From Apostichopus japonicus (taxonomy: Eukaryota > Echinodermata > Holothuroidea > Aspidochirotida > Stichopodidae), in assembly GCF_037975245.1 (NCBI RefSeq), contig NC_092577.1, positions 15,638,013 through 15,702,012 of the forward strand: 64,000 bases of DNA, in the 5' to 3' direction. The notes under the pieces are model-generated. The model worked only from the letters and a program-made list of their open reading frames with translations, had not been told where the DNA came from and made no database searches. How positions within the stretch are numbered: position 1 is the first letter of the stretch; each line of letters starts with the position of its first letter. This document shows, piece after piece, positions 10,601 through 22,467 of this stretch. The translations under genes were made by a program, and so were the position numbers.

Positions 10601-12992
10601 AATATATCATTCTGCAAAACATTTGCATTTTGCAGTTTGCATTACAGTTCTTGTTGGGATATGCAAACAACATTTTGAAATGGTTTCATATGTTCATTAG
10701 TTGAGTAGGGAATGAGATGGTGTTCAATGGCCATACACAGTGGAATATTCTCTTAAATTTATATATTTGCTTCATACTAACATCAATCTAGACTTCTATT
10801 TCTCTATGGCATGGACAGTGGCATGCACAAATGGTTTCATGTCTCGACGCCACCCAAGGAGTGTCGGCCTTTTTCGTCTGTTTTTCATACAAATATGTTT
10901 TAATTTTGTATTTTCTCATTACAAATTTGCTTTGCTGAAATATGAACTTCTACATTTTGTACAACAGATTCTCATCGAGATGAGGCGAATAACCCCCAGC
11001 ATTGATGCTTGTCATGCAAAAGATCTGATGAGCAACTTAGAGGCATATGCTAAATATTTAATAGATAGCTGCCAAAGCAGAAAGAATGCTAAAGCGATTG
11101 TTAACAACTACAGGGAGGCAATTGCCAACTTAACCAACGACCAAGCTAAAGGTAATTTTACTTCACTAATGTAGAATATTTATGTATATGAAAAGCTGAT
11201 TTCCAGCCATAGTGAAATAGGTAAGAGGTTAAAAAACACATTTAGTTAATGAACTTCTGAAACGACAATGCACCTTTTTCAAAATTATCTCTTTCAAAAT
11301 TTTTAGCATACATGAGGTTGTATGTAAAATGTGCTGTACTTAATAGTAAACTGATGCATATTTAGTACTATTACCATATGCATAAATGTACAAATAAATG
11401 CTACAAAAATAAGAGGTAAATCATGTTATTGCAGTTTATCGATTATTCTGGCCTGTTGGTAAGGGAGTTTGGGAAGTGTTAGTTCTTGAATGGATTTTTG
11501 CAGGATCATTTGGAAGAAACAGTTTTTTCACATGTTTTTGCACAAGGACTTGAAAATTGACAAATTGGGTTAAATCAAATTGCCAAAAAGCTGCAGCATT
11601 AAATCTTTATCCACATTTCTTGTTGTGATATTTTGTCCCTTTCTGATATTTGAAATGTCCATGTGCCATTTTTCAAATATTATTAGCACCTCTAAGACGG
11701 GGAGCTCTATTGACAAAGGAATGTGTGCGAATACATACTACATTATATTTTATTCAACTTTCTCTAGAAGCAAAGGTCCTCACTGTCACAACCCGTTCCG
11801 GGATAACCCCCTTAAGTATTTTATTGATTACTTTACGTGTTTAGTTAATTGGATGCTAATTATTTAGCCATGGTTTTGTGTATCCTTATGCATTACGTAA
11901 TCAGCTTTTTGTTAACGAGTATCGGAATTCCGTCGGCATCGGGTATAAATAGAACAGTAAAGCCACGTGCTCTCTCTTTTCAATCTCGGTCTTGAACCGA
12001 AAGCAAAACCGTAAGTTGCTCTTGTTTAATGTTAGCTCAGAATTTTAGTTCAAAAGAAAGCAACTTTCACCTTCATTGAGATAACATGGACTCATTACTT
12101 TACGAATTACATTCGGTGTTTATTGTACTTTTATAGATGGCAAAAGAGGCAGGGAAGAAACTAAATTAAAGCTTGAACGAGGAAAGAAAGAGAACGTGAA
12201 ACTACGAAAAGGAAAAGGCCGACGCTCGTATATAGAAAGAAAAAAAACATTCATTTGTGTAGTAACCATAAACGTTGACAGAACCCTCAACGAACAAAAC
12301 TAGGACCATAAGAAAGAAAGCCATATGAAGTATAGAAGTGGAAGTTTAAAAGGATATATATAGAAAATGATGATTTATTTTGTTCTATGTAACCAATATT
12401 AATTTTATTGTTGTGGTTAACAATAATATTGAACTTGTGAAACTCATATACTCTCTCTGTCCGTCTTTACACCGTTGTCGACTGCTCTCTTGAAAAGAAT
12501 CCGTGACACTCACAGCTCTTGTACTTGTACCGTTGTACTTTAAGGGAGAGAAGCTGTCTTCCTACCTCGTTGGAGATCAGGTTATGTTATGATAGCAAAA
12601 TGCAAACTTGATCCAGGGATTGCTGAACATAAATTGTTGGCTACTTTGTAAAAAATATATTATGCCGACTTTTTTTTTTAACCAAACACAACATATATTT
12701 ATGACAATAATGTGGAAACCATTGATATCTTTAAAAGGGTTGAAGTTGATTCAAGACTAATGATAATTATTTTTATACATTCTTGTGACTGTTTGAAACT
12801 TCATGTTTTTTTCAATTATTTTATCTTCTTCAGGAGGAAGATTCACTTCTTACAGCACACCCAAAAGTTTGTTACAAAGGAGATCTGTACGCCCCTGAAG
12901 AAATTGTTATGCAGGCTGAAAATGTTCTGGTCTGTACTTGCAAATCGATGTTAGATGCTCTTTGTTGTCTAATTTGGGCCGAAGTGATCTAA
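7641..12992 (+). CDS. Nine-exon gene with PB1/ubiquitin-like N-terminus, interrupted by a solo LTR
   Basis: Exons inferred from GT-AG sites and continuous frame: 7641-8125, 8525-8665, 9071-9167, 9820-9924, a micro-exon 10061-10071, 10201-10360, 10968-11151, 11768-11783 joined to 12514-12580 across the LTR, and 12834-12992 (stop TAA). Without the LTR and its duplicated 5 bp these total 1425 nt with every phase matching, about 474 residues. Residues 1-55 look like a PB1 or ubiquitin-like fold (TFHITFKEQK ... FQLYYKTWDDWVDVE). Later blocks (HYSEAVRCLLEKYPFLGKE; EITFQSRRKWIIDEKPTV; LTALVLVPLYFKGEKL) match, from memory, a repetitive uncharacterised family sometimes labelled SAM-domain-3-like. Function unknown. 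It follows the zinc-finger relic by about 0.4 kb on the same strand. The LTR should truncate the protein in exon 8. Confidence 0.65.
10061..10071 (+). other. Predicted 11-nt micro-exon
   Basis: The sequence GCATCAGAATG is flanked by a pyrimidine-rich acceptor (ttccatgtag) and a GTAATC donor. Skipping it puts the next exon (10201-10360) into a frame with an early stop; including it gives a continuous frame (AKAE-ASEW-WMQEEARR). Support is purely phase logic. Confidence 0.45.
11784..12508. mobile_element. Solo LTR of a Ty3/gypsy-like retrotransposon (725 bp)
   Basis: Begins TGTCACAACC and ends CCGTGACA, giving perfect 6-bp terminal inverted repeats (TGTCAC/GTGACA). It is flanked by the 5-bp direct repeat CTCAC (11779-11783 and 12509-12513). 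Removing the LTR and one repeat restores a coding exon in frame. A TATA box (tataaat, 11944-11950) lies about a fifth of the way in, as expected for U3/R in the plus orientation. No internal retrotransposon sequence remains, so this is the product of LTR-LTR recombination. It carries stops in all useful frames. Confidence 0.9.
11944..11950 (+). promoter_or_regulatory. TATA box of the solo LTR
   Basis: tataaat in GGGTATAAATAG, within a GC-richer patch. Transcription would start roughly 25-30 bp downstream. This is the expected U3 promoter and could drive host sequence in the plus direction. Confidence 0.6.
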
Positions 12993-15748
12993 AAATTCAT
13001 TTTCGTTGCAAAGTCACGGGGTCTACATGAAACCCATTACATTTTATTAGCAATATGTATTATTTTCCAAAGTCAGTTGTTCCCAAGTGTCAATGTTGCA
13101 CATTAATGTTTTTTAGGCCAAAATGGCGGCAATTTCCCCATACATATCCTGCACAAAATAGAATAGACCACAAATACCATAAAATTGAGCAGAAGGAGAA
13201 TCTACCTTCATGTTGAGGTCCCGCCGGCTATTTTGAACATATGTGGAATGATAATTTGTTTAGTGGGGGGAGGGGGTCTACTAAAAGGTCACAAAGCACT
13301 AAAAACAGAAATAGAGGGCGCTGTCCATTTCAGTATATCGGAGCATTGCATAGTGCTATGCGAAAAATTCTAATTAAAATTACTTCGCGATGCTTTTCAT
13401 TGTAATTACATGGAAAATCAGTCTTATTTTGATCATGTGCCAAACATCATTCTGCCTAGCCCAATTCTATGCACTGCAATTCCCATACCTATGTTTGGTA
13501 GCTGGACATGGATATATTAAATGGTGCTTAAAATCCAACCCCTCTCCAAAATTTCAGAGATTAAGCCCCTCTTGAATTGAAAATATTGAGGCAAACTTAA
13601 GGGATTGGGAAAGATGGGGAAGGGTGAGGTGGTGTAAGGAGGGGATATGTATAAATCTAGTTTATAAATGAGGAAAGCATATGGGAGTGAAGCTCCAATG
13701 TAAACCATAAAGTGTTATGTAAAGAAGGCGAGAAAGGTGTGTTGGTTTCAGTTCTGTATTATATTATTATTGCAAAAGATATTTTTTCATAATTTTTTTT
13801 GGAACCATTTCTTTTTTTACAGTTACTTTATAAAGGGCCAAAACATTATGAATAAGAAGTGTAAATAAAAACAAGCATTTAGCATATTTGGTCAACGGCA
13901 TATATGAACAGTGACAGTATTCTAGTTATTGTTACACTTTTTGAACAAGACATTCAACATGCACTGAGTGAGGACATTATGTGGTACAATGATAATTACA
14001 TTTATATAACCATTCAGAGAGTCAACTGAGTTGGAGATTCCTTGGAAAACAACATTTTCAAAGCTCACACCACTTTTGACCAAAAGAGATGTAGTTGGTG
14101 TGCCTACATGCAAGTTTGAAAATGTACTTAGAATATTATGTGTACAATCCAATACATCACAGGCACACACCATCACCAGTGCATAAATTCCTTTTTACAA
14201 ATATTGTTAAACTGAAGTAACAATTGAAAACATTTACTATATCTAATAGCTACAGTATGTATACATTTTCATAGACCAGGACCTGTAACTGTAGCCGTGA
14301 AAAATTAGGACCGAGTCTTCCACGGAAGATTGCTCTTTACTTATTCATCTGGTTTTCTTTGTTTACCTTCGTGAAAACTACAAATAAAAATAATAATTAT
14401 ACAAACAACTACAATATGCACATTCTATCGAATACATATACAATAACAAGTGAATATATCATCTATGGTAGTAAGGCTAGTCCATTCAGTGATATAGTCC
14501 CATCAAAACTGTCGCTAAGTTCTTACGAAAAGAATATTTACTATCTTTGTAATTGATGGATATACATATTACAATTGGACAGGAAGAAGCCTTTAGGTCC
14601 GGGGTAAATTTGCATCTAAACCATAACATAAAATAACGTACCTCTTTGGACTCTTTACAAATGTCGGCTCAGTTAAGCACTCTGATAGGTGTGGCAAAGA
14701 TAAATTGTGTCTTAACAACATGCATGGTCGGCCTATCTGTACAAGGCTGTGCACCCTCTCTCAAAAAATGTCGAGTGAGAGACATCTCGGCCTCGTACAC
14801 AAAACAATTTAAAGTAACCATTGTGCGGTACTGTAATGTGAAGAATTCCACATCTGGGAATATTTGCCATGCAGGACAGCACAGGATTGCTGCCGAGCTC
14901 ACAAATTATGAATACGAACATGTTTAAATAACAATGAATAGATTTTACGTATAGAAATTGTGAATCAACTGTTACAGGACCTATGAAGTACATTGTACAT
15001 TTTCATGAAAATTTGCAGGAATTTAGACATGGCAACTTTCCATCATGTCGTCTCTCATGCAGAATTGCTAATTTGAAGGTCTTGAATAATATAACTACTG
15101 GAGACAGAATGTGGCCACTGTGTAGTGTGTGGACTGATCTCAGCAGCTTTGGGGCAGGTCCTTGATCCATTCATTCTGTTGACAGAGCAGATGAAGATTT
15201 ATTTAATATGTATTTGTGATACACAAATGGGCTTCTTGACTTCACCTCAAGTAATTTAAAGTTGCTTTCAATCACTTCAATGTTGCATAGCTGATAGATA
15301 GTTTAAAAAGAGATATGCAACATTGCAATAAATGTCCACATTAAGAAAAACAGTGACTGATAAAACTCAAATAAAATATGCTTATTAACTTATGCTGCAT
15401 ACCATGAGCTTTGCAAAATTGATTATTGTACATTAATTTTTTACTTTACAATTCAATTATTTCCTCCCTCCTCCTCCCTCCCTTATTTACTTTTAAACAG
15501 TACATGGACCTGAATTTCCATTGAAATACATTTAATAAGCAAGACAGTATGCATGTCTGTTTACTTACCGAACCATGTTGTCGTTTTTTTCAATGATATG
15601 TTCACACACGGAACGGGACTACAAGCAGTTATGTATGTTAAAAGAGCTATGTTTTGCATCATTACAGTATCATAGGTATTTGTATAGGCCTATATTCCAA
15701 CACGTACATATTTGCACTCTATTTGAAGGCAACAGCCGGAAATCTTAC
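12993..15748. other. Non-coding stretch with minor open frames
   Basis: No family recognised. A G-run lies at about 13266-13275. A minus frame at 13922-14176 (84 codons) is unusually clean in composition but unidentified. Plus and minus frames around 14646-14993 overlap and are unconvincing. Confidence 0.45.
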
Positions 15749-16542
15749 CTGATTGATCATTGTGTGTGAAGTCTCCAAAATCTGTGCAGTATCAGTTTTA
15801 GCTGGTAAATCCTCTGCAAGACAGAAAATAAAGAAAGAGATTTCAACAACAGTTTTGTTGAATTGAGCCTAGGATGACGATCATATATTTACTTTGTGAT
15901 TATCATTTACTTGAAGGCCTGTATTTAAGAGACGGGTTGTAACTGTTCAGTTGGTTTAACTCGCATTAGTTCCAAAAATATATAAACAAGACATCTTCAA
16001 CAAGAAATACAGCATATTTGAAAGACCATACCAAGGGGAAAGAAACTTTGAACTCAATGCAAGTTTTACCTGAACCAGCAACCCTCTTCGTTCCTGTGAC
16101 AAATTGTACACAGAACGTACATCCAGCCAACCTTTTGTTTCAGCATAGCCTGGTCTATTGAATAACACTGGTTTAGTCAACGTTATAACTTAGCTAGAGC
16201 TGTGTACATTTTTTACCGCGTAGGCCTAGGCTAGTTGAGAAGGACTGTGGTTACTGTAACTGTACGAACTCGAATGACACAGTTTCCAGTCGATTAGAGC
16301 ATTCATTTTCAATGTAATATTTCAAGAATACTTAAATACAACTCACCAGCTGATTGTGTAAGTTTAGATATAGCCTTGGAGATTTTGGAAACGTCGGTAA
16401 ACTTCATATAACTTTGCCGATGATACCCGCACGTTGTTGTGTCCAACGTCAAGTTCAGTTCTGCATTGTCAGACAAAATAGTATTGGCAATATCCCCTAA
16501 TTCTCCACCTAAAGCCTTCCATTCCTTAGCACATGTGATTAC
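15749..16542 (-). pseudogene. N-terminal exons of the PIN/CXC multidomain family (fragment)
   Basis: Minus-strand exon 16542-16347 encodes an acidic and helical stretch and then CGYHRQSYMKFTDVSK, matching the YH-x2-C/S-Y-x-x-F motif in the N-terminal zinc-binding region of the family seen complete at 39610-48330. It ends with a GTGAGT donor. A second exon, 15813-15749, has a TTGCAG acceptor and GTAAGA donor and keeps phase (EDLPAKTDTAQILETSHTMINQ region). The second cysteine of the usual YHxxC is serine here. A frame stop lies just upstream of 16542, and no further exons could be joined, so it is probably a relic. Confidence 0.45.
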
Positions 16543-16958
16543 TTAAGCTTTGGAGACATTGGTAAATGCAGTCATTTTCTCTGAGGCTGTCTTTGAAACA
16601 TGGATAATGCATTATAATTTCATTTTCGTTCGGCAGGCCGCCTTATCACTAGTTGTCGCCATGTTCAAATGTTCCCAGATGTTAAAAAGTATTGCGCAAG
16701 CCTGTAGACGCGATTGTGATTGGTTACTCGTGACATCATACGCTGTATTTTCGCCTTATAAACTCTCTCCAAATTTGATTAAAATGGTAACGGTTATTAA
16801 TAACAACTGCAAAAATGTGGACGTTAGACAACTGGGAACAATCGATAATGGTGATTTCATATTATTTTCACAATTATAATGGCATTTGTTGGTAGTCCTC
16901 TCTGTGTTGCAACGAACTTAAACGATTTTGGACTTCGGCCCACGGTCTAATACTTTGC

Positions 16959-17092
16959 CTTTGATATGGAGTATCCAAAGGAATGTCAAAATTCCTTGTT
17001 GCTGGCAGAAACCATGCTTGGAGCGAAGAATAGAACAACACGAGGTGTACAATCACTTATTGAAAAGGTACTTTCATGTACCTCCAAAGTGT
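16959..17092 (+). pseudogene. Displaced terminal exon of the PB1-type gene family
   Basis: The frame reading YFAFDMEYPKECQNS and then VQSLIEK, ending at a stop at 17090-17092, matches the C-terminal end expected after the CLIWAE segment of the gene at 7641-12992. The base pair before it is AA where a splice acceptor AG is expected, so the exon may have lost its acceptor. That would explain why the upstream gene ends at 12992. Confidence 0.4.
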
Positions 17093-17454
17093 AAAACACC
17101 CTCATTTGCTGTAACTTTGATATTGAGTATGAAAGATATGTTAAACTCCATTACTGCTGGCTGAAACAATGATATTAGTCCAGAACAGAAAAAACACAAA
17201 CTATGCAATTATTGATTCAAAGGACCTTCTTATAGCTCTGATGTTTAGAACTTTAATAGACTAAGAGTTCTATACAATGGAAAACTAATTGAAAGCAAAA
17301 AAGTGTAAAAAGTATGGTCGTTATTGTTTCTCAAAGTTTAGGTGTATGTTTTTCTTCATTTTATTACCAATGCAAAGAAACTTTTGAAAAAAGAAAGGTT
17401 TTGACTGTTCTTTTCCATTTTCTTTCATATAAATTATTTATACTTCATAAATAA

Positions 17455-17515
17455 TTGCTGCATGGGCTGAAAAAGTTCTGGTCTGCACTTACAAATCCAT
17501 GTTTGATGCACTTTA
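17455..17515 (+). repeat. Duplicate scrap of the exon at 12834-12992
   Basis: GGGCTGAAAAAGTTCTGGTC and following bases repeat 12905-12955 with scattered differences and encode AEKVLVCTYKSMFDAL against AENVLVCTCKSMLDAL upstream. It ends at a stop. This indicates an old tandem or ectopic duplication of part of the gene. Confidence 0.6.
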
Positions 17516-18359
17516 ATTCATATATATATATAATTGTTAACCCTTGCCAATGAACGATCATCATTTCAAGTTTATGTCAACCTTTCCATGATGATATTAT
17601 AAGTAAATCACTCAAGTTTCATATTACAATTTAGTATCATAACAATGTATTTAGTGTCAATACGCAAAACATTGTAACCCTTTGAGATGTACACATGCAT
17701 GGGCGGGAGAAATCTAAAAAGCAGAGTTTTTTGTACTACGAAAACAAATAATCGTTGATGTTTAATTGACTGGAAATCAATGGTGTTTCTCGTTCTCGTC
17801 ATAATATCTGGTCGTTTTATAAGTCCTAGTATATACATGAAGTTAATTAGCCAAAGCATATCTTGGAAAGAAAATTATGTGTCTTTCATGAACGGAAAAG
17901 ATTGATCAAAGTCATCTGCTTTTTACGTACTTTCAAGGAAGATATCAATTTAACAAGTCTTAGAATACTTTAACTGTTTTATGAGAGTACATGTGTTTAC
18001 TGTGCCTTGTTTTGTTCTGTTCTGACGCGTTTAATTTGATACGTATTTGTTTCAATAAAACATTGACAAAACTACAATATTTTTTCTCAGCCTTCATTTC
18101 TTAAGATTACATAAATAGTTAAGTGAATAGTAATTTTACTCATGGCTTGAGTATGTTTATGGTTCGACTAGTAAATTTAAACAAACTTCCTGGTAGTTTT
18201 CGGGATGTAACTTTACGAGGCTTATATAGTAACTTTACTACCAACACCATGTAAGCATACTCATAGTGGTCGTAAATTTACTCACATTTGTCTAGTAGAA
18301 TTGGGGATGTAACTTTACTCGCAATTGGAGTAAATTTCGTTTTCTGTGCATCTACCATT
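17516..18359. other. AT-rich non-coding stretch with a 15-bp direct repeat
   Basis: No gene recognised. GGGATGTAACTTTAC occurs at 18202-18216 and 18304-18318, with a related TAGTAACTTTACTA between them at about 18226. This may be the remnant of a small non-autonomous element disrupted by the LINE copy that follows. Confidence 0.4.
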
Positions 18360-19494
18360 AATGCTGATATTCGTTTTGTTTCGCCCATCTTGTGGTACCC
18401 GGGCGCGGTGTATCCAATTCCGCGTCGCGTCCTGGTGCGGTTGGAGAGAGCGATATTTTCATTTATTTGGTCGGGTGGTACAGAGCTTGTCAAAAGGGCG
18501 GTAATGTACCAAAAACTGGAGAAGGGTGGGTTAGGGGTGGTTCATCTGGGAAGTAAATTGACCTTTTTGTTATTGAAGCAGTTGTTTGTAGCGGTAACTG
18601 ACCCAGGGTTGCCTTGTTCATATTTTGTACGTTTTGGGGGCGGTTTGCACCTGCGTCGATGGGTGGTGCGTGTCATCTGCTCCGTTCTGATTGAGTTGCC
18701 CCCTGTTGACCTGTCACAGCCGGCCCTCGTTCACTGTTCGTTGCGGGATTAGGCCTTGAATGCAACTTTTGTCCAGGGACGTCATTCTGCCGAAGTATGG
18801 CGTTCGGTGCATTCAAGGCTGAATGGTTGCAGGCTCCGTGATCTCGCATGGAGAGTTGCACAGGGTGCCTTGGTGACCAACGTAAAGAGATATTATTGGC
18901 GATTGGGTGATGGACTGTGCCCTAGGGCCGGCTGTGACAGCTTAAAGAGTACTGCTCATGTTTTTTTGGCATTCTTGATTTGTAGTAAACTTATGGGAGT
19001 GGTTCCAGACCTGGACCGACCGTGTTACGGGAGACCGTTCATGGTCGGTAGGGCAGGGCTTTATTTTATATGGGGTAGACCCTCCAGTTTGTTCGGTAGC
19101 TGTGTTGCACCGCATCATTTTTGTTTGCTCTATTGTAAAAAAACATGTTTGGCGGAATAGATGTAATTTGGTTTTTAGGTGCAAATTTGGCAGTTGGCAG
19201 TCCTGGAGGCGGTGAAGTCTGACATTCGCCTTCAAATTGAAGGCGATTTTCGCCGTTTATCTGGGGCTGCCTTTTTTGGACGCTGGTGTGCTGGGGAGGG
19301 GTTTTTCGTCGTCCTTTTGTAGGTTTTTGAAGGTTTGAGTGGGGGGGGGGTGGGCGTTTTGTCTCTGCAGGTCGGCGGGCGTATGTTTTTTTGGCTCGCT
19401 AGACCTGAGTTTCGTTTGTCACAATGGGATGGTTCGATAGTGCCGTTTGGCCGTGACGTTTTGTATCCCGCATGGCGGGTCACGTAAAAAGCAC
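18360..19494 (+). mobile_element. Family B LINE, 5'-truncated copy (ORF2 C-terminus and 3' end)
   Basis: Starts inside ORF2 at the segment encoding RFVSPILWYPGAVYPIPRRV and runs to the terminal hairpin and CACGTAAAAAGCAC at 19481-19494. The zf-RVT-like cysteine/histidine region (DGLCPRAGCDSL...HVF) is present near 18911-18966. Compared with 42718-45896 it lacks about 54 bp near 18663 and carries frameshifts. It abuts the gypsy relic on its right. Confidence 0.85.
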
Positions 19495-19559
19495 ATGGGA
19501 CTGGTTGTTACTGTTAGTTTCAATATCCACTGGTCTGGTCTGGTCTGATTAGTGGGAGT

Positions 19560-21087
19560 ATTTTCCATTTGATTTTGTTGAGTAGTATAGGATTCCTTTC
19601 TTTATTTTGCTTTTTCCCAGACTTTATCACCTGTGCTCATGCGCACAACATCCCCTGGGTTTAAAGGTTGCATATCTCTGGCACCTTGATCAAAATAAAA
19701 CTTCTGAGTTGATTTTGGTCCAGCTGTTCTTTGACAGAGCTAGGCTCCTGTGTTTTGGGTTTTAACAAGTGCTCTGTCATAGGGTGTACTGACCTACTTC
19801 TTCTGCCCATCAATAGTTGAGCAGGGGATGGTAGTCCCTCCATTTGGTGTATTTCTGTAGTCCAGAAAACTGAAATAGGAGCCTTGCCCTGAATCTTTAG
19901 CTTTTTTTCATTAGTCTCTTGACTGTTTGCACAGTCTTTTCTGCTTTAGCATTGGATTGGGGGTACTTGGGTGAACTAGTTATGTGCTTGAACCCATACT
20001 GTTTTGCCAAATCTTGGAAGGCCCCTGAGGAATATTGAGTCCCATTATCTGACATTACCACCTCTGGTATGCCATATCTAGCAAAATGTTGCTTACAGAT
20101 TTGAATGACAGATTCACTTCTCAGATTACGCAGCTTGTTTACTTCAAAGAAGTTAGAGTAATAGTCTACTAAGACAACATAGTACTCTTGATTGAACTGA
20201 AAAGAAATCTGTGGCAATTTTCTGCCATGGCAAGCTTGGTTTAGCATGACCTTTCATTGACTCTTTTGGATTTTGGTTACGATAGCGATTTCACAAATTT
20301 CGCACTTGGCAACAACATCTTCAATTTGTCTAGCCATGCCTGGGCAAAAGAATATGTCACGGGCTACTTTTTTGGATTTTTCTACCCCTTGATGACTGTG
20401 GTGAATTTTTTCAATGATTAGTCTTCTCATACATGTAGGTATGATCAACTTGTTATTTTTGAACAGCAGTCCTTGTTCTACTGTTAATTCATCTTGCATT
20501 TCCCAGTATGACTTGATGGGGCCTGGCACCTCCAGTTTACTAGTGGGCCAGGTACCACTGAGTACATGATCTCTAACAGCCCGTAACGTGACATCTGAAT
20601 TTGTTGCTGCCATTGCCTCCTGTAGCCTTTCATTTGACATAGGTACATTATCAACATTAATATCAATTTCACTTACTTGCAGAACATCATTTGAATTGGA
20701 ATTTGTTTCAGTATTGACGTCATGATTTCTGCTCAGTGCATCTGCGATGTACATCTCAGTACCTTTTTTGTACTTCACCACAAGTGCATACTTTTGTAGC
20801 TGAAGTAACATTCTTTGCAGTCGTGGTGGCGTTTGGGCCAGTGTTTTTTTTTCAAAATATTTTCTCAAGGTTTGTGGTCTGATTCCACCCTAAACTCTTT
20901 GCCAAACACATATTGATGGAATCTTTGGCATCCAAACAATACAGCAGCCAGCTCTTTCTTGTGCGTACTTCTTTTGACTACTAGTGAAAGCCTTCGACGC
21001 ATAGGCGATAAGGTGGCCATCTTGTAACACGACACCCCTTACCCCAGTGCTTGAAGCATGAACACTTAATGTGACAGGTTTTGTCAC
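19560..21087 (-). pseudogene. pol: gypsy RNase H and integrase, broken
   Basis: RNase H: LSVHASSTGVRGVVLQDG and the YASKAF segment at 21087-20890. Integrase: an HHCC-type zinc region (HHSHQGVEKS, CPGM, CEIC) in 20868-20254, then the DDE core with VMSDNGTQY and a YPQSNAKAEK segment in 20247-19897. The C-terminal SPAQLLMGRR block sits at about 19830. Stops separate these parts. Confidence 0.85.
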
Positions 21088-21345
21088 ATCATAGTATGAT
21101 AATACTGGTGCTTTTGATATGAGTGACTTTAGTCGTTCAAAACTCTTCTGTTGACCCTCGGCCCAAACCCACTCTTGCTCTTTTTTGCAGCAGTTTGCGC
21201 AACGGCTCAGATTCTGTTGTCCAAATTTGGTATGAATTTGCCTACGTAATTTATCATGCCCAGAAACTGCTGAAGCCCCTTTTTGTTGGTAGGCGACTCC
21301 AACTCATTGATTGCCTCAATTTTCCTTGGACCTGGTTTCACCCCG

Positions 21346-22121
21346 TCAGCTGTAAGAATATGGCCTATGTATCTTACCTCGTTTTGCCGGAACTGACATT
21401 TGGCGGGATTTAGTCACATTTTTCTCTTTGGCGCGCTTTAACAAACATTCCAAACGAAAATTATGCTCTGCTAGGTTTTCTCCCCACACCAAAATATCAT
21501 CCATAATTATCTCAACTCCCTCAATGTTCTCGAACATATGGGACATTGTCCTTTGGAATACTTCCGGTGCTGATTTTATACCGAAAGGCAAGCGTTTATA
21601 TCTATATCGGCCATAGGGTGTCTGAAAGGTGCATAACTTGCGACTTTCTTTATCTATTCAATACCCAGAAATTGGCGTCCAGGGTGCTGAATACCTTGGC
21701 ATTTGGCATGCGAGCGACGACCTCTATCGTTTTTATAGGGTAATGCTCCCGCTCGATCGCCTCGTTCAGGTCCTTCGGGTCCAGGCAGATGCGTACTTTC
21801 TCCCGGCCCGGTTTGACTACGGTGACCATACTGGAGACCCACTGGCTTGGCTCCTCTAGTTCCTCCATTCGTTTCAGCTCTGCCTTTATTTTGCCCCTCT
21901 GGAACACGGAACAGTGCTTCTGGAACACGGCGCGGCGCGTGTATGACAGGTTGGGCCTCAGGAGATGTACGGATGTGATGCTCCTCCTCAAAACATCCTA
22001 CGCCATGGAACACCTCCTTGTATTTGTCTTCGATCTTGCTTGGCTTGACTGCATCCTCTTGAATCTGGATTTTGTCTACGCGGCGGATAAGCTCTAACTC
22101 TTTACAGGTGTCCAGGCCCAA
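21346..22121 (-). pseudogene. pol: gypsy reverse transcriptase, frameshifted
   Basis: Blocks in order include RICLDPKDLNEAI, MPFGIKSAPEVFQ and IIMDDILVWG (the xxDD catalytic site), spread over two to three frames (22121-21654, 21991-21650, 21591-21346). RNA-dependent DNA polymerase of the family; not functional here. Confidence 0.85.
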
Positions 22122-22269
22122 AACTGGTGTGACCTTGCGGTCCAGAACTTGGAATTCTAGTGACTACAATTTTGTTTTATACCCACACAACAAGACACAT
22201 TTTCCGATAGTCCTGATTCTGTGGCCCGAGTATGAGGTTAGTTTTATCTTTGATTTGCTGATCTGGTCA

Positions 22270-22445
22270 CTGAGGGTATAACCATCTTGGTATAACCATG
22301 CATTCTGCACCAGTGTCCAATTTGAAGTCCTCATTACTCTCCACAGGGGTCAGATTTGTAATCCACTGTTTATCCTGAGGTGACTTCGTATTAACCGCAT
22401 CAACAAACAGTTCGGTCTCCGAATCCGAAGCGTCATCGTTCTGCA
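22270..22445 (-). pseudogene. gypsy aspartic protease fragment
   Basis: Reading the minus strand gives an acidic spacer and then FKLDTGAECMVIP, the DTG active-site motif of retroelement proteases. Frame is lost downstream before the reverse transcriptase. Confidence 0.65.
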
Positions 22446-22467
22446 CATGGTGTAATCACTTTTTCAT

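Noticed and set aside
16550-16879. 109-codon plus-strand frame
   Set aside because: Overlaps the minus-strand PIN-family exon region and has no recognisable motif.
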